From Pseudooceanicola nanhaiensis (GTDB taxonomy: Bacteria; Pseudomonadota; Alphaproteobacteria; Rhodobacterales; Rhodobacteraceae), in assembly GCF_020171315.1 (NCBI RefSeq), contig NZ_JAIUZP010000007.1, positions 124,001 through 188,000 of the forward strand: 64,000 bases of DNA, written 5' to 3'. Under the pieces are notes generated by a model. It was not told the origin of the DNA, did not search any database, and worked only from the letters and a program-made list of their open reading frames with translations. How positions within the stretch are numbered: the stretch's first letter is position 1; the number at the start of each line of letters is the position of its first letter. Positions 50,520 through 59,903 of the stretch are shown piece by piece. Position numbers and translations under genes: made by a program.

Positions 50520-50548
50520 TTGACCTGAACCGCCGAGTTCATTTATGA
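50520..50548 (+). promoter_or_regulatory. Predicted promoter of the downstream membrane-protein gene
   Basis: TTGACC (50520-50525) and TTATGA (50543-50548) are 17 bases apart, followed by an unusually AT-rich leader, about 80 bases before the ATG at 50630. The rest of the 342-base gap 50288-50629 holds the rpsU terminator and nothing else recognised. Confidence 0.45.
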
Positions 50549-50629
50549 CGGTTTCTTAAATTTATTGTGTAAATCCCCGGTCGCAAGCCTGTCCCCAGCC
50601 AGCGGCCCGCCTCTTCCCCCGAGAGCCTA

Positions 50630-51334
50630 ATGCCCCGCAACCATCCCCTTCTTCTCGCGCTTCTTGCGCTGTTCGTCGTCGGTCACGTGATCTCCATCGG
50701 TGTCGCGCTCTATGATCCCGCGCTTTATCCCGTGGCGGTGGGTCAGGAAGACGGGCCGCTGGAATATCTCACCGCGGTCTTCCTGTTCCTCGCCGGCCTC
50801 GTTCTCTTCCGCCGCGCAGCCCAGCTTCGCGGCCATCTGCCGCTCTACACGGTCGCGCTGACGGTGCTCTACGGGGCGATGTATGTCTTCGTCGCGGGCG
50901 AGGAGATCTCCTGGGGTCAGCGGATTTTCGGCTGGTCCTCGGGCGAGTATTTCGTCGAGAACAACTTCCAGGCCGAGACGAACTTCCACAACCTCGTGGT
51001 GGGCGATCATCACCTCGCCTCCACGCTCTTCGGCAACTGGCTGACGCCGGTGCTGCTGCTCTACCTCCTCGTCCTGCCACTGCTCTGGCCGCGGGCGAAA
51101 TGGGTGCAGGGCTTCGTACGCGCCCTCGCCGTGCCCGTGCCCGCTCCGCGCGAGGCTTTTCTCGCGGTCGCGGCTTCGGTGATCGTCCTCTCGCTGGACT
51201 TCGTCTACCGCAACTTCGAACTCTACGAATTCGCTTTCTCGATCATCTCGCTGATGATCTTCCTCAGCCCGTGGAACGCAGCGATGTACGGGTTGGAGCG
51301 CGCGCGCGTCCGAGCCACGGCGGTGGCCGCCTGA
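50630..51334 (+). CDS. Polytopic membrane protein with conserved GEEISWGQR motif
   Basis: A 234-residue inner-membrane protein with about six or seven hydrophobic segments. Between helices lies VAGEEISWGQRIFGWSSGEYF and then NNFQAETNFHNLVVG, a pattern rich in conserved Glu, Trp, Arg, Asn and His that I recognise from uncharacterised bacterial membrane proteins but cannot name. The polar cluster inside the membrane suggests a catalytic or binding site facing the periplasm. No functional neighbour. Confidence 0.78.
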   Translation: MPRNHPLLLALLALFVVGHVISIGVALYDPALYPVAVGQEDGPLEYLTAVFLFLAGLVLFRRAAQLRGHLPLYTVALTVLYGAMYVFVAGEEISWGQRIFGWSSGEYFVENNFQAETNFHNLVVGDHHLASTLFGNWLTPVLLLYLLVLPLLWPRAKWVQGFVRALAVPVPAPREAFLAVAASVIVLSLDFVYRNFELYEFAFSIISLMIFLSPWNAAMYGLERARVRATAVAA

Positions 51335-51409
51335 CATCCACTGTTCGGAAATATCCTCGGGGGGTGCGCCCCCATGGGGCGCAGGGGGGCAGACAGCCCC
51401 CCTTTTGCA

Positions 51410-53005
51410 CTACGCCTCCACCCGCGCATCCTCGAGGATCATCTCGCTCGCCTTCTCCGCGATCATGATCGTGGGGGAATTCGTGTTCCCGCTGGTGATC
51501 CGGGGCATCACGCTGGCATCCACCACCCTGAGCCCGCCCACGCCCCGCATCCGCAGCCGCGCATCCAGCGGCGCGCTCTCTTCCGCGCCCATGGCCACGG
51601 TGCCCACGGGGTGGAAGATCGTGGTGCCGATGTCGCCCGCCGCCTGCGCCAGTTCCGCGTCGCTCTGCGCCGCGATGCCCGGTTTCATCTCCTCCGGGCG
51701 GTAGGCCAGCATCGGCGCCTGCGCCATGATCTCCCGCACCTGCCGGATCGCCGCGATGGCCACCTGCCGGTCGCCCTCGGTAGAGAGGTAATTCGGCGCG
51801 ATTTTCGGCGCCTGCAGCGGATCGGCAGAGCCGATGGTGATGCTGCCCCGGCTTTCCGGCCTCAGGTTGCAGACCGAGGCGGTGATCGCCGGATAGTCAT
51901 GCAGCGGCTGGCCGAAGGCCTCCAGCGAGAGCGGCTGCACGTGGTATTCAAGGTCCGGCGTCGCCAGATCGGGCCGTGACCGGGTGAAGGCCCCCAGTTG
52001 CGAGGGTGCCATCGACATCGGCCCGCGGCGGCGGAAGGTATAATCCATCCCGATCAGCGCCTTGCCCCAGAGCGTCGCCGCCAAAGTGTTCAGCGTCTTG
52101 GCCCCGGTCAGCCGCCAGGCGCAGCGCAGCTGCAGGTGGTCCTGCAGGTTCGCGCCGACCTGCGCCATGTCGCGCTTCACGGCGATGCCATGCTCCTGCA
52201 ACAGGGCCGCGGGCCCCAGCCCGCTGAGCTGCAGCAGATGCGGCGAGTTCACGGCCCCGGCGGAGAGGATCACCTCGCCCCGCGCCTTGGCCGTCTTCTC
52301 CACGCCGCCCTGCCGGTAGGCGACGCCGGTCACCCGCGTCCCCTCCATCAGCAGTCGCGTCGTCTGGGCGCCGGTTTCGACCTTCAGCTTCTCCGCGCGG
52401 GTGGTGCGCAGGAAGGCCTTGGCGGTGTTCATCCGCCAGCCCGCCCGCTGGTTCACCCGGAAGTAACCGACGCCGCCGTTGTCGCCGGTGTTGAAATCCT
52501 GCGTGCGGGGAATGCCCGCCGCCTCCGCCGCCGCGATCCAGTCGTCCAGCAGGTCCCAGTGCAGGCGCTGGTTCTCGACCCGCCACTCGCCGCCCGCGCC
52601 ATGCATCTCGGAGGGGCCGTCGACGTAATCCTCGGAGCGTTTGAAGTAGGGCAGCACATCGTCCCAGCCCCAGCCGGGCAGGCCCATCTGCCGCCAGCCG
52701 TCGTAATCCGCTGCCTGTCCGCGCAGGTAGAGCATCCCGTTGATCGAGGAGCAGCCCCCCAGCACCTTGCCGCGCGGATAGAGCAGCGACCGGCCGTTCA
52801 GCCCCGGGTCTTCCTCGGTCCGGTACATCCAGTCGGTGCGGGGGTTGCCGATGCAGTAGAGGTAGCCCATGGGGATATGCACCCAATGGTAGTTGTCGCG
52901 CCCCCCGGCCTCCAGCAGCAGCACCGAATGTCCCGCCTCCGACAGACGCTTGGCCAGCACGCAGCCGGCACTTCCGGCGCCCACGATGATGTAATCCCAG
53001 TCCAT
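51410..53005 (-). CDS. GMC-family FAD oxidoreductase (choline/alcohol dehydrogenase type)
   Basis: A 531-residue flavoprotein. The FAD-binding Rossmann motif is DYIIVGAGSAGCVLAKRLSEAG at the N-terminus (20 or so residues), the GMC signature 1 is GGCSSINGMLYLRG near 85, signature 2 GAVNSPHLLQLSGLGP near 260, and the active His in FHPVGTVAMG with the Asn in SGNTNSP near the C-terminus. Start follows GGGAGGAG. Members oxidise choline, aliphatic alcohols or polyethylene glycol; no betaine genes are near, so alcohol dehydrogenase is the safer call. Confidence 0.9.
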   Translation of the reverse strand: MDWDYIIVGAGSAGCVLAKRLSEAGHSVLLLEAGGRDNYHWVHIPMGYLYCIGNPRTDWMYRTEEDPGLNGRSLLYPRGKVLGGCSSINGMLYLRGQAADYDGWRQMGLPGWGWDDVLPYFKRSEDYVDGPSEMHGAGGEWRVENQRLHWDLLDDWIAAAEAAGIPRTQDFNTGDNGGVGYFRVNQRAGWRMNTAKAFLRTTRAEKLKVETGAQTTRLLMEGTRVTGVAYRQGGVEKTAKARGEVILSAGAVNSPHLLQLSGLGPAALLQEHGIAVKRDMAQVGANLQDHLQLRCAWRLTGAKTLNTLAATLWGKALIGMDYTFRRRGPMSMAPSQLGAFTRSRPDLATPDLEYHVQPLSLEAFGQPLHDYPAITASVCNLRPESRGSITIGSADPLQAPKIAPNYLSTEGDRQVAIAAIRQVREIMAQAPMLAYRPEEMKPGIAAQSDAELAQAAGDIGTTIFHPVGTVAMGAEESAPLDARLRMRGVGGLRVVDASVMPRITSGNTNSPTIMIAEKASEMILEDARVEA

Positions 53006-53151
53006 GAAAGCTCCTCCCGCCGCGAGCGTAGCGGGCGGGAGGGCGCACGGGAAGCGCTCTGGTGGCGCTGCGGCCACCTGTCGCCCGGGAAGTGGGTGCG
53101 GGTTTGAGTATTTGTGGAAAGATGAAGTCTGGTGCCGCGGGGCGCCGGCGC

Positions 53152-53610
53152 TCAGATCGGCAGCGCGGTGGTCTTGAAGACCGTGCGCAGGGCGAAGGAG
53201 CTTTGCATCTGGGCCACGCCCGGCAGCCGCGAGAGGTGCTGGCGGTGGATGCGGGCGAAATCCTCGGTGTTCTCGGCCACGATCTTGAGGATGTAATCGG
53301 CCGTGCCCGCCATCAGGTGGCATTCCAGCACGTCCGGGATGCGCGAGACTGCGGTCTCGAAGGCATCGAGCGTGTCGTCGGCCTGTCCCTGCAGGGTGAT
53401 CTCGACGAAGACCGTGGTGGCCATGCCGATCTTGCGCGCGTCCAGCAGCGCGACGTAGTCCTTGATATAGCCCTCCGCCTCCAGCCGCTGCACGCGGCGG
53501 TGGCAGGCCGAGGCCGAGAGCCCGACCTTCTCGCTCAGATCTGCGTTGGACATGCGACCCTTGCGCTGCAAGACGCGCAGAATGTTCTCATCAATCGTGT
53601 CGAGGGACAT
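53152..53610 (-). CDS. Lrp/AsnC-family regulator
   Basis: A 152-residue regulator: helix-turn-helix RKGRMSNADLSEKVGLSASACHRRVQRLEAEGYI at about 14-47 (two helices) and a C-terminal RAM domain (TVFVEITLQGQ; GTADYILKIVAEN). The C-terminal domain senses amino acids. It precedes the GMC oxidoreductase on the same strand with a 146-base gap and could control it. Confidence 0.92.
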   Translation of the reverse strand: MSLDTIDENILRVLQRKGRMSNADLSEKVGLSASACHRRVQRLEAEGYIKDYVALLDARKIGMATTVFVEITLQGQADDTLDAFETAVSRIPDVLECHLMAGTADYILKIVAENTEDFARIHRQHLSRLPGVAQMQSSFALRTVFKTTALPI

Positions 53611-53659
53611 CGGGGCCGGATTCTCCTGCGAAATTCGTCATCCGCGGGAGATTATTCGA

Positions 53660-53687
53660 AAAGAGCCCCCTTTGGCGAGGGCTCTTT
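53660..53687 (-). terminator. Rho-independent terminator of mscL
   Basis: AAAGAGCCC (53660-53668) pairs with GGGCTCTTT (53679-53687). On the minus strand the stem ends in a TTT run. Five bases after the mscL stop. Confidence 0.75.
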
Positions 53688-53692
53688 CTGCG

Positions 53693-54127
53693 TCACTTGG
53701 CGGCTTTCAGCGAGTCGCGGATCTCCAGCAGGACATCCAGTTCGGTGGGGCCTGCGGGCTTTTCCTCCGCAGGGACGCCCTCCTCCTCCTTGATCACCGT
53801 GTCCTTGGCGCGGTTCACGGCCTTGACCAGCATGAAGACCACGAAGGCCACGATCAGGAAGTTGATCACCGCCATCAGGAAGGAGCCATAGGCGAAGACA
53901 CCCGCGCCCGCCTCCCGCGCCGCTTCCAGGCTGGCGTAGTCGCCGCCGTCGAGCGCCAGGAAGTTGTTGGTGAAGTCGAGCCCGCCGGTGAACAGCCCGA
54001 TGATCGGGTTCAGCAGGTCATCCACCATGGATTTCACGATCGCGGTGAAGGCCGCACCGATGATGATGCCGACGGCCATGTCCATGACATTGCCCTTGGC
54101 GATGAAGGCTCTGAATTCCTTCAGCAT
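53693..54127 (-). CDS. mscL: Large-conductance mechanosensitive channel MscL
   Basis: A 144-residue channel protein: [23 protein letters not shown] (N-terminal helix and first membrane segment), a periplasmic loop, then [20 protein letters not shown] (second segment) and a charged C-terminal bundle helix ([12 protein letters not shown]). Opens on membrane tension to release solutes on hypo-osmotic shock. Stands alone. Confidence 0.96.
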   Translation of the reverse strand: MLKEFRAFIAKGNVMDMAVGIIIGAAFTAIVKSMVDDLLNPIIGLFTGGLDFTNNFLALDGGDYASLEAAREAGAGVFAYGSFLMAVINFLIVAFVVFMLVKAVNRAKDTVIKEEEGVPAEEKPAGPTELDVLLEIRDSLKAAK

Positions 54128-54262
54128 AATCTGTCCCTTTATCTCTGGTCGCGCCGTTGCGCGCGTTTATGCACAGAGCATACCATCGAAATTCGGGACC
54201 GCATGGGGGTTTTACGCTGCCGCGCAGAATATATGTTGGCGTCATCCAACAGGAGAACCCTC

Positions 54263-54961
54263 ATGCCTGTCTCTGACTATCTCATCAATAACCGCTGGAC
54301 CGCGGAAACCCCCGATGTCCTGCAGCTCTACTCCTTCCCGACGCCCAACGGTCAGAAGGTCTCGATCATGCTCGAGGAGGTCGGCATCCCCTACGAGGCC
54401 CACCTCGTGACGCTGGCCGATGCCGATGTGCGCAGCCCCGAGTTCCTCTCGGTCAGCCCGAACAACAAGATCCCCGCGATCGTCGATCCCGACGGCCCCG
54501 ATGGCGAGACGGTGGCGCTGTTCGAAAGCGGCGCGATCCTGATCTACCTCGGCGACAAGACCGGCTTCGGCCTGCCGAAATCCGGCGCCAAGCGGGCCGA
54601 GGTGATCCAGTGGCTGATGTGGCAGATGGCCGGCCTCGGCCCGATGTTCGGCCAGCTCGGCTTCTTCGTGAAGTTCGCCGGCGCCGACATCGAGGACCCG
54701 CGCCCGCGTGAGCGTTACATCAACGAGGCCAAGCGCATCCTCGGCGTGCTCGACACCGCGCTCGAGGGCAAGGAGTGGATCGCCGGTGATTATTCCATCG
54801 CCGATATCGCGATCTGCCCCTGGCTCAACACGCTGGAGTTCTACGGCGCGAAGGAGATGCTGGGCTTCGACAGCTTCAAGAACGTCGTGGCCTATTCCGA
54901 GCGCTTCAACGCCCGCCCGGCCTTCCAGAGCGGCCGCAACATCCCGGCCCGTCCCGCGTAA
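54263..54961 (+). CDS. Glutathione transferase family (YfcG/YghU-like)
   Basis: A 232-residue thioredoxin-fold transferase: LQLYSFPTPNGQKVSIMLEEVGIPYEAHLV (N-domain with the Asn of Nu-class enzymes), NNKIPAIVDPDG, ESGAILIYLGDKTG and a helical C-domain with the DYSIADIAICPW motif. Nu-class enzymes act as disulphide-bond reductases with glutathione. Start follows AGGAGAACCC. Confidence 0.92.
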   Translation: MPVSDYLINNRWTAETPDVLQLYSFPTPNGQKVSIMLEEVGIPYEAHLVTLADADVRSPEFLSVSPNNKIPAIVDPDGPDGETVALFESGAILIYLGDKTGFGLPKSGAKRAEVIQWLMWQMAGLGPMFGQLGFFVKFAGADIEDPRPRERYINEAKRILGVLDTALEGKEWIAGDYSIADIAICPWLNTLEFYGAKEMLGFDSFKNVVAYSERFNARPAFQSGRNIPARPA

Positions 54962-54986
54962 GCACGCACCTGGCGCTGAAAACACG

Positions 54987-55012
54987 AAAGCCGCTCCCGA
55001 GGGGGCGGCTTT
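54987..55012 (+). terminator. Terminator after the glutathione transferase gene
   Basis: AAAGCCGC (54987-54994) pairs with GCGGCTTT (55005-55012), with additional inner pairs. Can also serve the convergent ytoQ gene. Confidence 0.75.
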
Positions 55013-55034
55013 CTGCGTCTCGGCCGTCAGGGCC

Positions 55035-55478
55035 TCAGGCCGGCAGCTGGCCGGTCAGCACGTAGCGCAGCATCTGCACCACCTGCAGCGGCGTCTCCGC
55101 CACGGCAAGCGCCGCCGCGTCCACTTCCTTCAGCGCATGCTGATGGTCCGGCCCGTGCAGCACGATCAGCGCCTTGCCGAGCGCCGCCGCCTGACCGGCG
55201 TCGAAGGCCGCGTTCCACTGCTTGTACTTCTCGCCAAAGCGCACCACGACCACGTCGGCCTGTTCGATGCCGCGCCGGGTGCGGATCGCGTTCAGCTTGG
55301 CGCCCTTGTGGTCGTGCCAGAACTTGCTGTCTTCCGCGCCCAGGATCGCCACGCCGCAATCGTCGCTGGCGTCATGGTCCGTCACCGGCCCGTCGAAACT
55401 GACGTCGAGACCGGCACAGCCGTCCATGATCTCCTTGCGCCAGTCGGTGTGGATCTCGCCCGACAGGTAAACCTTCAT
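55035..55478 (-). CDS. ytoQ: YtoQ-family protein
   Basis: A 147-residue protein starting MKVYLSGEIHTDWR with ILGAEDSKFWHDHKGAKLNAIRTRRGIEQADVVVVRFGEKYKQWNAAFDAG, the pattern of the YtoQ family with a nucleoside 2-deoxyribosyltransferase-like fold. Activity is unknown. It follows pheT on the minus strand beyond a terminator, so it is probably expressed separately. Confidence 0.88.
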   Translation of the reverse strand: MKVYLSGEIHTDWRKEIMDGCAGLDVSFDGPVTDHDASDDCGVAILGAEDSKFWHDHKGAKLNAIRTRRGIEQADVVVVRFGEKYKQWNAAFDAGQAAALGKALIVLHGPDHQHALKEVDAAALAVAETPLQVVQMLRYVLTGQLPA

Positions 55479-55500
55479 CTTGCATCCTCCTGATAGGGAA

Positions 55501-55520
55501 AGGGGGCCACGCGGCCCCCT
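55501..55520 (-). terminator. Terminator after pheT
   Basis: AGGGGGCC (55501-55508) pairs with GGCCCCCT (55513-55520), between the pheT stop (55584) and ytoQ. Confidence 0.6.
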
Positions 55521-55583
55521 CATTTTCTTGCCGTAAATATCCGCGCCGCAGGCCGGCGGCGCAAGCCGCCGTCCCGCGCAGGC

Positions 55584-57980
55584 TCAGCCGCGCAGCACGC
55601 CGCCGGTGGCTTTCACCACCTTCTCGACGATCTTGGCCGAGAGCGCCTCGATTTCCTTCTCCTTCAGCGTGGCGTCCTTGGGCTGGATGCGCACGGTGAC
55701 GGCGAGGGATTTCTTGCCCTCCCCGAGGGAGCCGCCGATGAACTCGTCGAAGACGCGCACGTCTTCGATCAGCGCCTTGTCGGCCCCGGCGGCGGCATTG
55801 ACCAGCGTCAGCGCCTCCACCTCGGCGTCCACCACGAAGGCGAAGTCGCGTTCCACCGCCTGCAGATCGCTCAGCGTCATCGCGCCCCGCGAGGCCGAGG
55901 TGGTGCGCGGCAGCGGCACCTCTTCCGGCCAGAGGGTGAAGGCCACGGCGGGGCCCTTCACGCCCATCTCGCGCAGCACCTTGGGGTGCACCTCGCCGAA
56001 GATGCCCAGCACCTTCTTGGGGCCGAGGCAGATCTTGCCGTGACGGCCCGGGTGCCACCAGCCCTCGGCGCCGCGCAGGATTTGCACCTTGGCAGGCGCG
56101 CCGATGGCGGCCAGCACGGCCTCGGCATCGGCCTTGGCGTCGTAGAGGTCCACGGCACGGGCCGCGCCATGCACGTCCTTGGGCCCGGTGCGGCCCACCA
56201 GCAGGCCGGTCACCTGCGTCTTCTGCTCGCCTGGCTCGCCGCCGAACCACGTGGCGCCGACCTCGAACAGGGCGAGGTCGTTGAAGCCGCGCGACTGGTT
56301 GCGCGCCGCCGCCTGCAGCAGACCCGGCAGAAGCTGCGGGCGCAGGTGGCTCATCTCCGAGGAGATCGGGTTTTCCAGCATGGTCGCGTCATCGCCGCCG
56401 CCGAAGAGCGTGGCCGAGGCCTTGTCGATGAAGCTGTAGGTCACGCATTCGTTGTAGCCGAGCGCCGCCGCGGTGCGCCGGGCCATCTGCTCGCGCTTCT
56501 GGATCGGCGTCAGGATCGGCTTCGGCACGCCGGGCTGGGTGCGGGCCATGGGCTTCGGCTCGAGGTTCGAGAGCGAGGCCATCCGCGCCACCTCTTCCAC
56601 GAGGTCCGCCTCGCCCAGCACGTCCGGGCGCCACGAGGGCACATGGGCCATGTCACCCTCCATCACGAAGCCGAGGCGCTCCAGCGTGGCCCGCTGCTCC
56701 TCGGCCGGGATGTCCATGCCCACCAGCGAGGCACAGCGCGCGGTGTCGAGCTTGTAGGCCCGCGCCACGTCCGGCACTTCGCCCGCGACGACCACCTCGG
56801 AGGGTTCACCGCCGCAGAGCTCCATGATCATCTGCGTCGCGAGGTCGAGTGCCTCCATGTTGAAGCCCGGGTCGATCCCGCGTTCGTTGCGGTAGCGCGC
56901 GTCGGAATTGATCTTGAGCGCGCGGCCCCCGGTGGCGATCTGGACGTGGTTCCAGACGGCGGCTTCGAGGAAGACATCGACCGTCTCCTCGGTGCAGCCC
57001 GACACTTCACCGCCCATGATGCCGCCGATCGACTCGACGCCATTGTCGTCCGAGATCACCAGCACACCGGCCGGGATCGCATAGGTCTTGCCGTCCAGCG
57101 CCAGCAGCTCCTCACCGCCCGTGGCGCGGTGCACCCGGACGTCGCCCGCCACCTTGGCCGCGTCGAAGACGTGCAGCGGGCGGTTCTGGTCGTAGGTGAA
57201 GAAGTTCGTCACATCCACCAGCGCGTTGATCGGGCGCAGGCCGATGGCGCGCAGCTTGTCCTGCAGCCATGCAGGCGAGGGGCCGTTCTTGACGCCCTTG
57301 ATCAGGCGACCGGCGAAGACATAGCAGCCGTCCTTGGCGTCTTCGTCGATGGTGACGGTGACGGGGCAGGGGAAGGCGCCGGTCACATCCGCGCTCGGCG
57401 CGGGCTTCAGCGTGCCGAGGCCACGGGCCGCAAGGTCACGGGCCACGCCGCGCACGCCAAGTGCATCGGGACGGTTCGGCGTGATCGCGATCTCGATCAC
57501 GGGATCGACCTTGGCCGGGTCGTTCTTGGCCAGCCAGTCGGTGAACTTCTGGCCCACCTCGCCCGAGGGCAGCTCGATGATGCCGTTGTGCTCGTCCGAC
57601 AGCTCCAGCTCACGCTCGGAGGCCATCATGCCGTGGCTTTCGACGCCGCGGATGTTGCCGACCGAGAGCGTCACGTCGATGCCCGGCACGTAGTCGCCCG
57701 GCTTGCAGAGCACCACGGTGATGCCCTCGCGCGCGTTCGGGGCGCCGCAAACGATCTGCTTCTCGCCCTCGTCGGTCTGCACCATGCAGACCCGCAGGCG
57801 GTCGGCGTCGGGGTGTTGCGAGGCCGCGATCACCTTGGCCAGCGTGAAGGTCTTCAGCTTGGCCGCGGGGTCTTCGACGCCTTCCACCTCGAGCCCGAGG
57901 TCGGTCAGCGTGTCGAGGATCTCGTCGAGGGTGGCCTCGGTCTCGAGATGATCTTTCAGCCAGGAGAGCGTGAATTTCAT
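55584..57980 (-). CDS. pheT: Phenylalanine-tRNA ligase beta subunit
   Basis: A 798-residue subunit of the standard bacterial length. Order: N-terminal tRNA-binding (EMAP-like) domain with VQTDEGEKQIVCGAPNARE, B3/B4 editing domain (SDARYRNERGIDP), B5 domain, catalytic-like core (LLPGLLQAAARNQSRG) and the C-terminal FDX-ACB anticodon domain (VERDFAFVVDAEVEALTL). Forms an alpha2-beta2 enzyme with PheS encoded upstream on the same strand. Confidence 0.97.
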   Translation of the reverse strand: MKFTLSWLKDHLETEATLDEILDTLTDLGLEVEGVEDPAAKLKTFTLAKVIAASQHPDADRLRVCMVQTDEGEKQIVCGAPNAREGITVVLCKPGDYVPGIDVTLSVGNIRGVESHGMMASERELELSDEHNGIIELPSGEVGQKFTDWLAKNDPAKVDPVIEIAITPNRPDALGVRGVARDLAARGLGTLKPAPSADVTGAFPCPVTVTIDEDAKDGCYVFAGRLIKGVKNGPSPAWLQDKLRAIGLRPINALVDVTNFFTYDQNRPLHVFDAAKVAGDVRVHRATGGEELLALDGKTYAIPAGVLVISDDNGVESIGGIMGGEVSGCTEETVDVFLEAAVWNHVQIATGGRALKINSDARYRNERGIDPGFNMEALDLATQMIMELCGGEPSEVVVAGEVPDVARAYKLDTARCASLVGMDIPAEEQRATLERLGFVMEGDMAHVPSWRPDVLGEADLVEEVARMASLSNLEPKPMARTQPGVPKPILTPIQKREQMARRTAAALGYNECVTYSFIDKASATLFGGGDDATMLENPISSEMSHLRPQLLPGLLQAAARNQSRGFNDLALFEVGATWFGGEPGEQKTQVTGLLVGRTGPKDVHGAARAVDLYDAKADAEAVLAAIGAPAKVQILRGAEGWWHPGRHGKICLGPKKVLGIFGEVHPKVLREMGVKGPAVAFTLWPEEVPLPRTTSASRGAMTLSDLQAVERDFAFVVDAEVEALTLVNAAAGADKALIEDVRVFDEFIGGSLGEGKKSLAVTVRIQPKDATLKEKEIEALSAKIVEKVVKATGGVLRG

Positions 57981-57989
57981 GTCATCATC

Positions 57990-58271
57990 CTAGTGGTTGA
58001 GCCGTTGGGCCAGGTCGTCCTTGTCGCCCATGCGGTAGAGTTTGATTTCCCGCACGAGGCGGATGGTCGGCTTGGCGGCAAAGAGCAGCGAGCCGATCAG
58101 GAAAAGCCATGTGCCCGCGGTCTGGAGCTTCTCGGAAAAGAAGAAGATCGAGCCGAGGACGAAGGTAAAGGCCGCGCCGAAGTCGACGAAGGTATAGAGG
58201 ATCTCGAAGCGCGCCCAGAGGTCCTTGGAGGCTTCGGTCTGCTGGCGGGTCTCGTGGCGGAAGAGTTTCAT
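57990..58271 (-). CDS. YrhK-domain small membrane protein
   Basis: A 93-residue protein with two hydrophobic segments (FEILYTFVDFGAAFTFVLGSIFFF and TAGTWLFLIGSLLFAAKPTIRLVREIKLYR, each crossing once), matching the YrhK-like domain. Function unknown. It is inserted between pheS and pheT on the same strand, nine bases before pheT, so it is probably cotranscribed with the synthetase. The 280-base gap 58272-58551 upstream contains nothing I recognise. Confidence 0.8.
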   Translation of the reverse strand: MKLFRHETRQQTEASKDLWARFEILYTFVDFGAAFTFVLGSIFFFSEKLQTAGTWLFLIGSLLFAAKPTIRLVREIKLYRMGDKDDLAQRLNH

Positions 58272-58551
58272 GCGGCGGTCCTCCCTGCGGCGGATGGCAG
58301 ACGCACTCCCGTCACGTGCCGCGCCAGATCAGGCGCACTGCGGCCGTTCCCATCGACGGCCGTGCCCGTGGCACGGCCAGCGCCCGACCGCCCCCCCGGG
58401 CAGGCGCTTTGCGCCCCCCCGCGGCCGGGCCCTGGCCTTGTGGTGGCGCGGGCCGCTGCGGTCGTCAGGGTGCAGGTCATCCCCCCGCTGGCGGGTGCCG
58501 GTCGTGCCGTCACGCGTGCCGAAAGGGATGCCATGCCGCCGGTCCTGCCTG

Positions 58552-59616
58552 TCAGATCCCGCCGCGCAGCGTCGGCACCTGCAGCGAGGCAAAGCCGTAG
58601 TGCCGCAGCCACCGCAGGTCGCTGTCGAAGAAGGCGCGCAGGTCGGGGATGCCGTATTTCAGCATCGCGATCCGGTCGATCCCCATGCCGAAGGCAAAGC
58701 CCTGCCACGCCGCCGGATCGACGCCGCCGGCCTTCAGCACATGCGGGTGCACCATGCCGGAGCCGAGAACTTCCAGCCAGCCGTCGCCTTCGCCCACCTT
58801 CACGGTGCCGTTTTCCCACGAACATTGGATGTCGACCTCGGCCGAGGGTTCCGTGAACGGGAAGTGCGAGGCGCGGAAGCGGGTCTTCACCTTGGTGCCA
58901 AAATAGGCCGAGAAGAATTCCTCCAGCACCCATTTCAGGTTCGCCATCGAGATGTCGCGGTCGATGGCAAGGCCCTCGACCTGATGGAACATCGGCGTGT
59001 GGGTCTGGTCGTAATCCGCGCGATAGACGCGGCCCGGCGAGATCGTGCGGATCGGCGCGCCCTGCGCCTGCATCGAGCGGATCTGCACCGGCGAGGTATG
59101 GGTGCGCAGCACGTTCTGGGGACGGTCGTCGCCCTCGGCGCGGTGCATGTAGAAGGTGTCCATCTCGGCGCGGGCCGGGTGATGGTCGGGGATGTTCAGC
59201 GCGTCGAAGTTGTACCAGGTGGTCTCGACCTGCGGGCCCTCGGCAACGGCAAAGCCCATGTCGCCGAAGATCGTGGTGCATTCTTCCCAGACCTGGCTGA
59301 CCGGGTGGATCGAGCCCTGCCGCTGCGGGCGCACCGGCAGCGTCACGTCGAGCCATTCCTCGCGCAGGCGGGCGTCGAGCGCCGCGTCTTCCAGCGCCAC
59401 CTTCTTGGCGGCAAGCGCCGAGTTGATCTCGTCCTTCAGCGCGTTGAGCGCAGGGCCGGCCGTCTGGCGTTCCTCGGGCGTCATCTTGCCCAGTTCGCGC
59501 ATCTTCAGGCTGACCTCGCCCTTCTTGCCGACGGCCTGCAGCCGCAGCTCTTCCAGCGCGCCCTCGTCCGAGGCGTCAGCGATGGCCGAGAGGTACTTCT
59601 GCTTCAGATCGTCCAT
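58552..59616 (-). CDS. pheS: Phenylalanine-tRNA ligase alpha subunit
   Basis: A 354-residue class II synthetase subunit: N-terminal coiled coil ([24 protein letters not shown] and following helices), motif 1 region [19 protein letters not shown], motif 2 with [10 protein letters not shown] and motif 3 [18 protein letters not shown]. Start at 59616 with AGGAGGAT upstream. Works with PheT. Gap 59617-59903 is GC-rich control DNA; no attenuator peptide was seen. Confidence 0.97.
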   Translation of the reverse strand: MDDLKQKYLSAIADASDEGALEELRLQAVGKKGEVSLKMRELGKMTPEERQTAGPALNALKDEINSALAAKKVALEDAALDARLREEWLDVTLPVRPQRQGSIHPVSQVWEECTTIFGDMGFAVAEGPQVETTWYNFDALNIPDHHPARAEMDTFYMHRAEGDDRPQNVLRTHTSPVQIRSMQAQGAPIRTISPGRVYRADYDQTHTPMFHQVEGLAIDRDISMANLKWVLEEFFSAYFGTKVKTRFRASHFPFTEPSAEVDIQCSWENGTVKVGEGDGWLEVLGSGMVHPHVLKAGGVDPAAWQGFAFGMGIDRIAMLKYGIPDLRAFFDSDLRWLRHYGFASLQVPTLRGGI

Positions 59617-59903
59617 CCGATCCTCCTGAAACTGTCTGGCCTTCCTGCTACCCGGCAGGGCCGGGAAGGGCAAGGGGAGCGGGGGCGGCGAAGCGCCCCC
59701 CGAGGCGCGGAAATCGGTGGTTTGCACCGGGAAACCGGCGGTCCCGCCCCGGCCGGGCCTGCGTGTGGCGAGTCGCGGGTGGCCCGTGGCGCCGCGCCCG
59801 GCCGCTGGTGCGATCACCGGTCGTTAGGGCCTCGCTCACCCGTCCTTAATCGGTGGGGCCTATGCCGGGGCGGTCGCCCTGTCCCTGCCGTTGGAGTTTT
59901 GCC

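Noticed and set aside
55986-58856. Open frame of 956 codons on the plus strand
   Set aside because: Lies antisense to pheT and pheS, has shadow-type composition, and no motif.
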